A stretch of DNA of 64,000 bases from Ornithodoros turicata (GCF_037126465.1 NC_088202.1:90101629-90165628); one strand, 5' to 3'; positions 20,464 through 32,940 are shown, numbered from the stretch's first letter. Made by a program: numbers and translations. Notes: generated by a model not told the origin, from the letters alone.

Positions 20464-22428
20464 GTGTAAGTGCACTGATGTGCACTGCTTCATGTACCCC
20501 AGACACACTTTTATTGAATGGTCCATCAACCATAGAACTGAGCATAGATTCAAGCCCTTATCGGACAGTAAGGCCCTCTAAAATTTTTGCTGTTTAGTGT
20601 AATTCATTTGATTCAAAAATCCTCTTGATTAAGAGATTTTACAAGAATTGGCATCATTTCATGTAGATGAGTTCTACTATAGATCATTTTATGGAAATGC
20701 ACACAGCAGCAATTTTGTTTTGGAAGAAGTGGGTTAAATATCTAGGCCAAAGGCAAGCAGTGAACTTTTTTTCTTTTTGCGTGACTTTTTCTACTTTGTG
20801 ATTTTTTTTAAAACCATTGTCATGAGCTTCGCTTTCATTGTATGCGTAATGCTCAAAAATGGGATGTGCCAAATGAAGATACGACGTAAACAACGAGAAA
20901 TGGAGATGCTGCGTGAAAGTATGAGTAGCTGTCAGTAACTATTTGATAGTGTCGTGAAATTAGAAGTAACTTCCCTGTGTGAATCAAATGTGATGGAAAT
21001 ACTTTTGGGACCTCCACGGCATGAGCACTGTGCATGCACCATATCACAAAGATTAAAAGGGCTGTAAAGTGAAATCCGATCAGTTTTTGTGTCCCACCAC
21101 GTAGCAGTGGCCTTTGTGCATAAGCTCCCAATTCTGTACATTTTTCATACTAATTCCCAAAATTCATACTATTTTGCCGGCTCAGTGCCAGCAGATGTCC
21201 GCTGAGAGTAGCACAGTAGCATTTTTTGGGCAAGTGCCACATGGCAGTAAATTAAGGAGTCACAGTTGAAGTAGATTACTAATTTATTCCACTTCCAGAA
21301 ATAACTACAATTCTAGAGCAATTTAATTTAAATTGTTTGAACATGCAGGAACGTATGTGCCCCGCTTACCTTTCTCTCTCTCTGTCGTCTTCTCCAGAAT
21401 CACATTGTTTGTATCTGGTGTGATTAGCATGACCAGAAAGTGAAAGCCACCTTTCTGTTGCTGCTGTGTGCAAAAACTTCCAATTTCAGCTGGTTAGCGT
21501 GAATGCCTGGCATTTGGCAACCATGCATGTTTGACGATGGATGTTTTGTATCACAAAATTCAAATGGACAGTGTGTTAGAACGAAAGAGGTTCGAGCACT
21601 GTTGGGTGCATTCTGAATAGATGGCCCATTGAGTCAGATCAGTGTTGCTAGATGGGGGTGTCCACAAAACCCACCTTGTGACACAGTTTCTGAAATTTGA
21701 TTGCTAAAAGACTACCCAGTGTATTACAGCACTATTATGTAGCATCTGAAGCGTTGAAGCTACAAGCTTTCAGAATAATGTACTGTTTCTATGCATTAAC
21801 TTTTTGGTCCTTGTAATAAATCTGTTCTGTTGAGGACAGCCGTCTTGCTGCATTCAGAAAGTGAATGCAGGTTGCAGTATTCTAGTCACTCAGCACATCA
21901 TGTTATGATGACTCGAATTCTATATCTTCTACCATAGCCCACTGTGACGTGGCTTTTATAGGAGAACTAGACTCACATTAGCAATAAACCAATATGTAAT
22001 GTATATTGCTGTGGACCATATTGACATAGTTGTATTTTATTTGTAAATACCGTGTACACTCCATGTTCTATTTAGGTTGATACTTGCAATGTTCTAGTTT
22101 CGCTGTTCAAAGGATAGACATGTTTTTTGCCTAGTGGATTTTGACTATGTGGCACAAGTGTCGACTGCTGTAAGGACAGAGACAGCGTCTGCCTGTGTGT
22201 TGCTGCCCAGTCAAATTTGAATCTGTAGACATCAGCCATTTGGAATGTTGTAGCTTTGACATGCAAGTGCATACCAAAGTTTTAGAACAGTTATTAACTT
22301 TCTCTTAATGTGTGTGTGTGTACTGCACCTGTGCTGCGTCAAGAGCACTATAACTGTGCATGCCACCTGGACTGCTTGCACTGTGTAAGCTTCCTGGTGA
22401 TACTGTGGGCACAGTTTTTGTTGTTTCA
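20464..22428. other. Non-coding stretch, nothing recognised
   Basis: AT-rich intergenic or intronic DNA with short frames only; no splice-bounded exon, RNA gene or clear repeat end seen. Confidence 0.4.
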
Positions 22429-22436
22429 CCGATCAC

Positions 22437-22907
22437 TAAAGCCCCTAGCTTTCTGCGAAATTTCGCGGAACTTAGGGTTTTTCGCGGAACAGGTTTTTAG
22501 TCGCCACCACTCCCTACGAAACGTGCGTGCAGGCAGCACAGGGGATTGCATTTCGATTGTGCAATGTTGTGAAACTGCGAAACTCCCGAAGCTACTCAAA
22601 CTCTCTCGAACAATGTGTGTCACATAATGATTGTGAGCCAATCATACGCATAGTGCATTTCTCGCGGATGTACATGCGGCGCAACCAGCTCGGTTTCTAG
22701 GGGTACAAGTCCGCAGGGTTCTATGAAGATGAAGGGGTTCTTTTCTGCCGAGCATGCAAGAAATCGGTTGATCATCGACGAGCACATATCAAGCTTCAAA
22801 TGTCGCACGAACGCAGTTCAGTTACAAAGCCGCAGAAATAGCCCCGGATTTGTAAAGTCTAGGTCGCGGAAAAACAAATTTTCGACCACGGAAACCTAGG
22901 GGCTTTA
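22437..22907. mobile_element. hAT-type MITE, TAAAGCCCCTAG ends
   Basis: 471 bp beginning TAAAGCCCCTAGCTTTC and ending GAAACCTAGGGGCTTTA. The flanking 8-mers are CCGATCAC (22429-22436) and CCGATCTC (22908-22915), seven of eight matching. The subterminal DNA has repeated 'ttcgcggaa' motifs. No transposase. A partial relative of the left end is at about 23247-23345. Confidence 0.75.
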
Positions 22908-23246
22908 CCGATCTCCTTGGAAACCTATGCCAGATCATCATGTCACGAGCATGAACAGTTTTGCTACTCAGTGACATCTTGAATGTTTGAACACGTTTAT
23001 GGCATAGTATGATTGTGATGCAGGTATTTGTGCAGTAACAGGTTGAAGGTAAATGTTAGTTGTTTCCGTGCTTCCTGCTGTCGTGATGCAGCTTGGAACG
23101 GTTGAGTTTTGGAGAAAGCAGTGTTTTCCAGCTTAATCTAAACTTTTAAGTTCTGGGATGGCATCACTACATTCTATCGTGGCTAGAAAGAACAATTCTC
23201 AAACTATGGGTGACATAACTCAAATATTGCTGGCCATGGATAGAGC

Positions 23247-23345
23247 CCCTAGCTTTCCTCGAATCTGTGTAACTTTGTGGAGTTGGCCATGTTTCGTGGA
23301 ACCTGCTGTTTCCCTCAGAATCGTGTGTTTTGACGGAATATTTGA
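23247..23345 (+). repeat. Partial relative of the TAAAGCCCCTAG MITE
   Basis: 'agcccctagctttcctcgaa' at 23248 and the following tgtgtaac, ttcgtggaac pattern resemble the left 90 bp of the element at 22437. No matching right end is present. Confidence 0.4.
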
Positions 23346-24639
23346 TATACATGACAGAATTCTATAAGGATTTTAATCGATCTACAACATGTTCATGGGT
23401 TAAACCTGATCAGTCGCGACTGCAATGCTTGACGCGACTGACACTGCTAGCGCTTACACGGCTGAACGGACCGCAACGCAAGAAAATTGAACAAGGGGAA
23501 CGCCCAGAGAGAAATTGTCAGAGTTAAGTCTAATTTTCTTTGCGCACTGAAAAGTTATGAAATGCTAGAAAACGTGCCTTGCAGTCCAGCTGACCCTGAC
23601 TGAGCCGGCTACCTTGCTTCGGAAGGCCGTACGCCAGGCAACTTGCATTGAGGGATGATGTCATGATCCACACGGAAATGGCGCCTCTCTTGCATCGGCA
23701 AAACCGAATGAGAAGTCCTTTTGTGGAGTTTGGGATTATGTAGACATTCAAGGAAGTGCAGAAACAAAAGTAAAGTTTATTTTTACCTTGTATAGTGCTG
23801 CATTCCAATTCATGCGCTATATGTACGTTCTCTACTCGCGTTAAATTACTCAGATTATTGGATGTCATTTTGCCATTTCAAGGCTGCATATCAGCACGTC
23901 CGGGGCTGTGCTTTTACATTTGATGTCCTACCACATCACAAATACATATGCAACTGATGGTATGAGTGTGGATTGAAGCTGGGCTACATTTTCTGAGCTA
24001 ATCTGTGCCCAGAAAGACAAAAGCACAATTTACACATCAAGCTTGAGAGACTGGTCACACCAGGTTCTTATTCCTATGCTGCCTCCATACAAAATCAGAG
24101 TAAGTGCATTTATTGAGGAAATTAGCACAGGCATTTGAATGCTGCAAATACTGTTTTACTGAGTCAAACTAGTGCTGGGAACTAGGGAAGTGCTCTTTTA
24201 GAACTGCCACTCTGATAAGGCTTTGTTTCTACCATAGGTATATCTACCAATAGGTCCCTGCCTACTCAGAGTTTCAATTAGCAAAAATAAAAATGTGGCC
24301 ATTACCCGGCTACTCCTCTTTGTTGACTTTTTCGTGGAGAGAGAATGTCCTACATGGCTGTCGGCTGAACTTGAAGGTGAAACCTGATAGCTGGACATGC
24401 TGTGTGACACTGCTTTGACAGAGGTAATCACGAAGTAGTGAACACTGTAACTAGGGAAATTGAAAGCTTGAGGATTGCACAGCCTGTTCAACTGTATTGG
24501 TAGAACAAACACCCAAAGTTTGTCATGTTGTGGACATGCATGTCATTTTTACACATCAGAGAATATATTTTTATAATGCTTACTTATCCAAGTGCTTATG
24601 CAAACATGCTGATTGTATACTCTTTACCTGCGTGGCTTT
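23346..24639. other. Non-coding stretch, nothing recognised
   Basis: No exon, RNA gene or complete repeat identified. Confidence 0.35.
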
Positions 24640-26990
24640 TTTACCACGAATAAATCAACTTTGTATCAAACTGAAGGTGTTTGTTACTCAACTCCAAAGA
24701 ATGACTGTAGCAGCGCACAAGACAAGGACGAAGGGAAAACGGAGACATAAGATTTCGCTGCACTCGCAACTTGAGAAGTTTTAATTTCACGTGACACATG
24801 TTTATAAAGGTAATACAAATTCCTTCTCTCCACTTCTTCCTGTAGATAACATGGATAAGGAAGTGATGACAAACATTCAGTCTCTTCTGGCCCCAATAAA
24901 ATAGCTGTCTGCAGCTCTTTGTATACAGTAGGCTCCTAAACTTTCTTCCTGTTTGTGTGTTTGCTTTGTGTGAAATTGTTGTACTCCCAAAGATGGGATT
25001 ACATCCGCATTTTCTACAGTGCATCGCAAAATGTCCAGATGGGGTACCTAGTCCTCGCATAGCCTGATGTTTATGCATCTTCCCGTTTGCCCAATATATT
25101 GTTTTCTGCAATCAAAAGGAATGTTATAGACTACATTGTTGGTGCATGAGACCGGAGAGGCGTTCTCACTTACTTGAGGCTGGTTGACACTACGGCACAG
25201 ATGCACTAACTTGTTTGGAGCCGATAGCGCTATAGGAACGCCAAACCTCTGGGCTGTTTTCTTTATGGTGTGGGAGATGGCATGGACGTACGGAATAACC
25301 ACAGGCTTTCCATTATGTCTTCTTTCTAAGGATTCTTTCTGACTGCCTGACATATTCTTGATAATCTTCTCTCCTATTTCAGCTAGGAGGTCATGGGGAT
25401 AGCCCGCCTCTGCGAGTTTCTTAACCTGTTGTGCAAAGCTGTCTTCTATCCAGCAATGCCTCTTTTAATCAGTTTCGAGCGCGAAGATAAAAAAGGAAGT
25501 GGCTTTTTCACTGATCTAGGATGGTAAGACCAGCAGACTCTTTCTGGATGGATGGACAGGTCTAAATATTGTAAGGTGTTTTGCTTGGGGGACTCATAAT
25601 GTGAATTGCAGGCCACCACCTTCATTGTGGAAAAGGTTTACAATAGAGTCTTCAGACATGTGGGTCTGACATGGAGTTGCAGCTGCCTTATAGAAAATAA
25701 GATAATCATCTACATACCAAAAAATGCTAAACCCTCCAGACAACTCTGGAGCCTCATTGAGTTTTACATCGCAAGCCCCAAGATAGCAGGCTCTAGAGTG
25801 GCACCTATACTCGGTGACATCTATCTTGGGGCTTGCAATGTAAAACTCAATGCGGCTCTAGAGTTGTCTGGAGGGTTTAGCATTTTTCGGTATGTAGATG
25901 ATAATCTTATTTTCTATAAGGCAGCTGCAACTCCATGTCAGACCCACATGTCTGAAGACTATTGTAAACCTTTTCCACAATGAAGGTGGTGGCCTGCAAT
26001 TCACATTGAGTCCCCCAAGCAAAACACCTTACAATATTTAGACCTGTTCATCCACCTAGAAAGAGGAAAAGTCTGCTGGTCTTACCATCCTAGATCAGGG
26101 AAAAAGCCACTTCCTCTTCTATCTTCGCACTCTAAACTGATTAAAAGAGGCATTGCTGAATATTTTATGACTACAGCACAGAAGACAGATTTGCACAACA
26201 GGTTAAGAAACTCACAGAGGTGGGCTATCCCTATAACCTCCTAGCTGAAATAGGGGAGAAGATCATCAAGAATATGTCAGGCAGTCAGAAAGAAGACATA
26301 ATGGAAAGCCTGTGGTTATTTCGTACGTCCATGCCATCTCCCACAACACAAAGAAAATAGCACAGAGGTATGGCGTTCCTATAGCGCTAGTGCCGTAGTA
26401 TCAACCAGTCTCAAGCAAGCGAGAGCGTCTGCAAAGTGGCTCGTAGAAACAAGTGGGTCTCATGCACCAAAAATGTAGTCTATAACATTCCTTTCCATTG
26501 CGGAAAACAATATATTGGGCAAACAGGAAGATGCATAAACATCAGACTACGCGAGCACTCGGCAGCCTTAAAAGGTACCCCCATCTGGACATTTAGCAAT
26601 GCACTGTAGAAAATGTGGATGTAATCCCATCTTTGGAAATACAACAATTTTACACAAAGCAAGCACATAAACAAGAAGAGAAATTTTAGAAGCCTACTGT
26701 ATACAAAGAGCTGCAGATAACTGTATCAGCACGCCATCTATCTTATTGCTGCCAGAAGAGACTGAATGTTTATCATCGCTTCCTTAGCCTTGTTATCTAC
26801 AGGAAGAAGTGGAGAGTAGTAATTTGTATTACCTTTATAAACATGTGTCATGTGAAATTAAATCTTGTCAGGTTGCGAGTGCAGCGAATCTCATGTTTCC
26901 GTTCTCCCTTCGTCCTTGCCTCGTGCGCTGTTACGATGTTTAGTCTTACTGCGTACCAACTACCCCAGTTCAGAACTGTCGTCAACTACC
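24640..26990. mobile_element. Two Penelope-like elements head to head (large palindrome)
   Basis: The left arm (about 24640-25790) reads on the minus strand and the right arm (about 25800-26990) on the plus strand as two copies of the same sequence. Left-arm translation includes the RT catalytic box VDDYLIFYKAA near 25715 and the GIY-YIG-type block NIPFDCRKQYIGQTGRC at about 25125-25075. The right arm repeats them as FRYVDDNLIFYKAA near 25900 and IPFHCGKQYIGQTGRC near 26490-26540. An RT with a GIY-YIG endonuclease defines Penelope-like elements. Both copies have frameshifts and stops. The centre near 25795 is a strong stem (caagccccaagatagcagg against tatcttggggcttg). The right arm ends close to the 3' end of GTF2E2. 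Confidence 0.8.
25048..25353 (-). pseudogene. Penelope-like GIY-YIG endonuclease remnant, left copy
   Basis: 101-codon frame ending in the GIY-YIG-like block (PFDCRKQYIGQTGRCINIRL), preceded by the linker region of a Penelope-like polyprotein. The downstream part (minus strand 25111 to 24641) continues in another frame with a cysteine/histidine cluster (FAMHCRKCGCNPIFG). Confidence 0.65.
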
Positions 26991-27018
26991 CAAAGAATGA
27001 AACATATTAAAATGCAAA

Positions 27019-27024
27019 TTTATT
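27019..27024 (-). terminator. Poly(A) signal of GTF2E2
   Basis: AATAAA on the minus strand immediately after the TAG stop. It would give an extremely short 3' UTR, so a later signal may be used instead. Confidence 0.4.
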
Positions 27025-30000
27025 CTATTTATCGGAGTAGTCTTGAAGAATGTCGCTCATGTGGTCGTTGTGCTTCTTGAAATTTTTTGCTTTTGTTGAC
27101 TTTTTTCTCTTCTGCATTGGATTCTGCAACGTAATTCATGGATTAATACCTAGACATAAAATCACAATTTTCTGCAGTGTGCACTAAAACTGTTTTTAGA
27201 TTTCAAGGAAAATGCTAGAGAAAATTGGGTCATGTGCTGAGAACTAAAAAAAGTAGGTAAAGAAAGGATAGAGAGCGTGCTGGCCACTCTCAGATATCTC
27301 AGAGATAAGGTGAAGGCCATAGGGAAGTAGTTGGTCCTAGTTTACGCAGCTGACGACGTCACGTGGTTCAAGCACCCATGAGACAAAACTTGTCAGCACC
27401 AACCAGAAGGACCGTAATGCGAAGGTCAGCCACCACCACTGGCGGTGCACAGTTTGGTGCGACCAAGGTGTTCGGGTGTGCTCGCAAATAGCACTGCATC
27501 CTGTCCGTAGCAGGTGAATTTGCCACAGAGAATGAGAGAACACTCCCTGTACACCGTCACAGTGGCTTCTCTCTCCCATATTTGAAAACCTCTTTTGCCA
27601 TGCTGCCTATTTATAGCACAAATTAAGCTGCACTGTGATAATAGCTTGCTCTACAAGAATACTGTATGTGGTTGCCCCTGATATGATGCCATTTCCATAG
27701 TCCTTTAAGGTCAAATTACGAGGTAGAGTAGCATTTTCTTTTGAACAGAGGCATCAGCTCTAAGCATGCTTTACGTACCACTTTCTTGACACCTATGTCC
27801 TGCATAGAAGTGATTCCTTGTTTCTGAAGGTACTCCTCAATTTTGTTGTCATCAATTCCATCCACTGCCACACTCCTCCACAACTTTTGAAATTCTGGAA
27901 AGTGCATATACGTGAAACGCTTTCAAAAACCATGGCAATGAAAACTCTGTACTCAAATTCCTGTACACAACTGATGGAACGGGGCCCCAAGCCAAAAATC
28001 CATCAGCATGTTATATGTGTTGAAGGAGGTATTTTTGTCCGTCGCATTGTTTCTGTAATTGTTCGTATACACATGATGACCAAGGCATTATAGGCTAGCT
28101 AGGGTTGAGTGATTTCAGCTTTTAATAAAGCGATACCGCTGATCATATTTCTGCAAAATCTGCATATTCTAAAAACTCTGTATTTGCGTTATGTGAGTGG
28201 TATTGTCTTCCACCTACAAGTTTTATACGGCCGCGTTATTTTGACTGTGTTTGAAATTAACACGAGAAAGTACTGCATAACCCTGTGAAGCATGGATAAT
28301 ATCAGCTGTTATTTTTCATACACTTGTTGGCTGCTGATCATCTAGAAACTGATAGGTTCAGCACATCGATTACGGCTGGTCCCTCTTTGCAAAATGGATA
28401 CAAAAAAAAAAAAAAAACTTTGCTCCTGATTACAAGCCCTGAGATGTGAATCCGTACAAAACAGTACAAGTGCAGCGCGCAATCCTGGTGCGCAAGCGAG
28501 CTTTCAATCTCGCATGTCAGAAAAGCTCCTTCCCTCAGCTGCCAAGTACTTGGCATGCGCCCTCTTTATCCTTCCTTCCGTTTTGCAGTTGTATTTGGCA
28601 CCACCCATACCACGTCTGACACAGAGCAGTCGCCTTGCTCTCTCGCCCTAGCAGATGATTCTCGGCAACCAACAAGAGTGCTTGGGTTATCTGACATCGC
28701 AACATGCCAGAAGGAGCTGGGGGAGATAGTGGCCACTGCACACGTTCTTGTAAACAGATTTTTCTACGAAATGCGAGCTTCCTAAAGGAAATATTTTTCC
28801 TGACTGTTCCTGAAGGTTGTAGTATATTCACATAACTAGGCATAAAACTTATGTTTGAGGGGTCGTCAACGCTCTTTTAAAATCTAATGCCAAAGGAGAC
28901 TGAAGCTTCAGGCACCTTTAAGCTGTATTGAAATGACGAACTTGCTTCAGTACTTTGTTCTACGTGCACCTTAAGAGTTTCATAGAGTTAAGAATGGATG
29001 TTCTTAAGAGTTTCAGGCGATGATTCGGTTCTCTCGTATTTTAATAAACCGCGATACATCACCTTCGTCAACACTGAAGCACAGTGACTTGTCGTTATAG
29101 AAGAGCACCTTCTTCTTGTCAATGGGACGTGTTACGTAGATTATGCTGTCTCCAAGGACTTTGAGGTGTTTCTCTGCATTTGGCAGAGACTCTTGAATGT
29201 CTTCCAGGAGGATGCCCCCAAGGCCTCGTTGGTCATGTTTGTCTAGCAGACGCAGCAAGCTCTTGCGGTCCCTCAAGTTGTATGCAGGCTTAAATATGTA
29301 TGTCCCTTCGGGTGTTACTTGCACCTTTGGATTGTTCTGCAGTGCCTGTCAAACAGCCAATGAATTTGATGTCTAAATTAATAGAAAAAGGCTGCAAGTC
29401 TGATGCCACCCAGAACATTTCTGCCAGACAAAACCAGCATAGTAACGAGGAGCACAAATGCAACCGTACCTTTACTAAAAACGAATATGTGCCAAAAATG
29501 CTAATTGCAGGAGTAACAACTAACAGTGTCAAGTGGATACAGGCTCCACACTTCATGCTAAGGCTGAGCTGACCCCATCACTCACTAATGTCTACTATGG
29601 GTTTCCCAGGAAGTTTTGTAGTCAAATGTCAGCACAGCTGCTGTGGAGCTCATCTTAGGTGGTAAAGTAAACCCTCCATCCCTCTGTCTTTCCTGCTATT
29701 CTCTCTCTATCTCAAAATTTCTCGTAACCGTAGTTGTTTCACAGTGCTAAATACAGGAGGGGAACAGATAAAACACTGCATAACACATGTTCCTTTCCTT
29801 AAGTGGGCATTGAGTTCTCCTTGCAAACATGTGCCACCAGAAGCATGTTCAGTTCTATCGATGCAGTCCTGGAGTGAGGCCACAGGTTGAGAAGCTCCCC
29901 AGCATATCGGGCACTTTCATGGTTGGATGGTCATTCCATCACCATCAATCAGGACTCATGTAGGGGAACAGAATTTCCTCTTCATTTTGGTGACCCATCC

Positions 30001-31480
30001 AACTAACACCACAGTCCGGTGAACAGTTTGGCCTCCTACCATCGCTGTTCCAAATTTCACACCAGCTTCGACAGCATATTGCCGAGCATCGAACCCTGGA
30101 AGCCATCCAACTCAACGACGCCCTATGCCCACACAATGACCCGACAGTTACAGACCTGCAACAACCGTTCGAGCTCGTCGCTCCCTTATCGGTCTCAGTA
30201 TCATCGCCGTGCCTACCAGACAGCTCAACTCACTTCAAACCCGCTCATCCGCGTGCCTCGACCTGGGCACATTTTGCGACAACTTCCTGAACTTAGGGCA
30301 AGGTGACCTTTGCACCATTCACGCCATACCACGAAGCACAACCCATCTGCACACAGGCAACACCACTGCTTTGTGAGCACCGCCATTCATGGACCAGATC
30401 TTCCTTGTAACATAGCGCCCCTCTCTTGCCGGCCGCAACATCAGAGCCTCACGCTTGCCTACCGGTTGTGGTACGTCGCGGCAGCCGACACCATGGCATG
30501 ATTTGTGACACCATGCCACTTTCCTGCGCCTCGACGTTGTCACGTGTCGCCAACCACTGCCGTGTTATGTACCCCATCAACAGCACGTGTTGTCCTTGCT
30601 CACCTCGTGCGTTTACGACGCGGTTGTCTTCACTGTTTTCACTGCTCCGCATCTGAATGGGGTGGGGTGATCTGCGGACAACGACAAAGTCACCCTGCTA
30701 CGAACGCACGCCACCAGAAACAGGTTCAGTTCTATCGACACACTCCTGGAGTGTGGCTATGGGTTGAGAAGCCCCCCAGCACATCCAGCCCTTCGGGATC
30801 ACTGTCAATCAGGACTCATGTAGGGGAACAACATCGCCTTTACAAATCCATACTCTGAATGTGTAGGCTACCGTGGAGCATGTGTTTGCAAGTCATGCAC
30901 AGACAGCACTTGGAGATTTCCAAATTGAGTGTCAAGTTTTGCATTTTGTCCCCGTGGCAAAACTAAGGAATAATGGAGTGAGACACGTTAATCTTGGTGG
31001 AACTTCCAATAGACTTACTTCTGTTGACAACCAGTGTCGCTGTCTGGGTCCCACGTCCAGCTGATTTGTTTCGTCGAGGATTTCATCTAATGTAAGTGGA
31101 TGCGTGTCCCCATCTAGATGCCTCTGCTGCAAAATAAGAAATAAACCTCATGTGTTGCCTCTAATGACACCTTGGTAGTTGAAAAGTGTTGACCAAAGTA
31201 CCTTCATATGTTTAACAATTTTTGCTAAGATACTGAAGTTGAACTGTGAACTTCCTGAAGACGTTTTGTAGTTGTACGGTTCGGACGCTGCAAAAGTTTT
31301 ATTTCAGTAATGTGACAACGAATCAGTCTCTGCGTTACCTTTTGGCTTCGGTGGCTTCGCCTTTTTCTTCAGTGGAGCTGAGGCACTACTTGAACTCTCT
31401 CGTTTCCGAGCTTCGACCACAGGTGTGGCCATTGCCCTCTTTTTGAAAGCATCCCTTTCCTTGAGCAGAGCTGGATCCAT
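27025..31480 (-). CDS. GTF2E2: Transcription initiation factor TFIIE subunit beta
   Basis: Six coding exons on the minus strand: 31480-31339, 31254-31202, 31126-31019, 29345-29063, 27894-27779 and 27123-27025. All have GT/AG borders and compatible phases, giving 801 nt, 266 aa and a stop. Recognisable blocks are [16 protein letters not shown] at the start, a lysine-rich serine stretch, [11 protein letters not shown] (start of the first winged helix), [19 protein letters not shown], the hallmark [48 protein letters not shown] and a basic C-terminus ([17 protein letters not shown]). The human protein is about 291 aa, so length and order fit. TFIIE beta pairs with TFIIE alpha in the nucleus, binds near the promoter opening site and helps load TFIIH onto RNA polymerase II. 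The start matches the family start; an acceptor just 5' (31504-31503) implies an upstream non-coding exon. Its 3' end abuts a Penelope-like palindrome, and intron 4 holds an LTR-like element. Confidence 0.93.
29822..30830 (+). mobile_element. Short LTR-like (TRIM-type) element in a GTF2E2 intron
   Basis: Two direct repeats, 29822-29970 and 30698-30830, share gccaccagaa, ttcagttctatcga, ggttgagaagc and the end caatcaggactcatgtaggg. They bracket about 730 bp. Eighteen bases inside the left repeat is tggtgaccc (29988-29996), which is placed like a tRNA primer-binding site, and gaatggggtggggtg lies before the right repeat like a polypurine tract. Internal frames are short and broken, with no gag or pol motif that I can name. 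The alternative is a deleted LTR retrotransposon. Confidence 0.6.
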
Positions 31481-31769
31481 CTCGATTACCTTAGGTTTGG
31501 TTCTACAAAAGTATCCTGCTAGATTGTTCAATGCACGTACAAGCGTTACAATGCACTACGTGTCCTTAATGCAGGGGATATGCTTATTGTATTTCGTTTT
31601 ACGCACGAACAGTAACGTTTCAAAGTGAGCTTGATGTGTTCATCTTTAAAAACTAAACAGTATGTGACAGTATGCACCAAGCAAAGTCAACCCGCTGCTT
31701 TCCCCGCACAGACCACAAACATCGCACATGGCTACAATGAGCTACAATCCGACGTCTGTCTGGCTTGTC

Positions 31770-31830
31770 TGGCGGCCACTGCCAATCACGTGCTGCCAAT
31801 GGCCAATGCCGTGACGGCATTGCGACGGCT
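31770..31830. promoter_or_regulatory. Candidate GTF2E2 promoter: CCAAT cluster with E-box
   Basis: Three CCAAT motifs at 31782, 31796 and 31803 (plus-strand sense), a CACGTG E-box at 31787-31792 and a TGACG half-site at 31812 sit within 40 bp in a CpG-rich patch. It lies about 300 bp upstream of the GTF2E2 start codon, where a 5' non-coding exon is expected. CCAAT binds NF-Y in animals; use here is inference. Confidence 0.45.
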
Positions 31831-31870
31831 GCGACATCACAGGCAGAGGAAGAGGAAGTTCGAAAGTTGA

Positions 31871-32940
31871 TTGATTTATTGCTGTTCATTATGAACAATA
31901 CGCGGGAAATTTTTTTCTTGAAAAGCGACTTTCATGTTCGTTGTATCCCCGTGGTACGTACACTGATCTCTATGGGTACGTATCATATCGTTCGCGGCGG
32001 TTTTATGTCGCGTTGGCAAGTGTATTCTTATGCAAGTTGTTTTTATGAAATCATGCTCATTGAAATTTACCACATTAGCATTACACGATCACATCAGCGC
32101 AGCGTCCTTGAAGCGGGTTGCTGCAGTCAGGAGCATAGCTGGAATTTGTCTGACATATTTTGCTATTTTAGAGGAGGAATTCTCTGAAATAGCCGTTTCA
32201 GAAAATTACTCCTCAAAATTAAATCGAACGAGCAGCACCATCACGTTTAAAGAGTTCTTCAGAAGGCTTCAAGCTTCTGAAGAAATTCAAGATAGATTCA
32301 AGATAAATTTAATTCATGGTAATTTTTTTTTTTTTTTTCACAGTTACATCGGGACTGATATGGCAAGTCCGCAACATAGTCCCGCAAATAAATACACATG
32401 TGTAAAAAAAGATAATAATCTTCCAAAAATGAAATCTCCGAACATTGAAGTCATAGCCTCCTATATACTACAGTAGTATATAGGAGGCTATGCAAGAAGG
32501 AATAGCCCCTTGAATACGCCTCGTGCACACACTAAAGGTGGTGCTCTCCGCGGCCACGTAGTGGTGGGAAAGCAAACTTTTTGTGTGAGTCGTCCGACAT
32601 CGAAACCAGTCAAAAGTGTATGTGGCGGGCGTCATGAAAATTGATAATATGTGAAGCGGTTGTATAACTTTGTGGATTTCAATCCCTTTAAACTCTGAAC
32701 GACTACTTTCGGTCCTCAGTGATCAACAAGATATGACTTGTAGACCAGGCAGAAGCAGGCGTGTCAGCGTTATTACAATTCTTTTGGTTTTTCTTCGTGC
32801 GCGTCGCACTTGTGTGTGTTTTCTTTTATACGTTTTTCAGCAAACTTGCCATCATAACATCACTGAACGCAACACGAACGATATACGGTCTGATTACGGC
32901 AGCCAATTTGGATCATTGGCATAGAAAAAGACAGATAGAA
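31871..32940. other. Intergenic stretch between GTF2E2 and the hairpin
   Basis: No gene seen. It contains a perfect 19-bp-arm palindrome (32452-32492, listed separately), a T run at about 32324-32338 and a GC-rich patch near 32530-32610. Frames on both strands (32030-32476, 32761-33093) lack recognisable domains. Confidence 0.35.
32452..32492. repeat. Perfect palindrome, 19-bp arms
   Basis: CATAGCCTCCTATATACTA at 32452-32470, a CAG spacer, then its exact reverse complement at 32474-32492. It could form a cruciform or hairpin. It may be the fused ends of a transposon; no second copy was noticed in the window. Confidence 0.85.

Noticed and set aside
22310..22320. Short (TG)n tracts as regulatory elements
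   Set aside because: Ordinary microsatellite DNA with no supporting context.
24640..26990. Retron-like or other prokaryotic RT system
   Set aside because: The RT is paired with a GIY-YIG domain in a Penelope-like layout in an intron-bearing genome.
31765..32187. 140-codon plus-strand frame upstream of GTF2E2
   Set aside because: It runs through the CCAAT-rich promoter-like patch and into AT-rich DNA, with no domain.
32030..32476. 148-codon plus-strand frame
   Set aside because: It ends inside the 19-bp palindrome, includes a poly-Phe run from a T tract, and shows no family.
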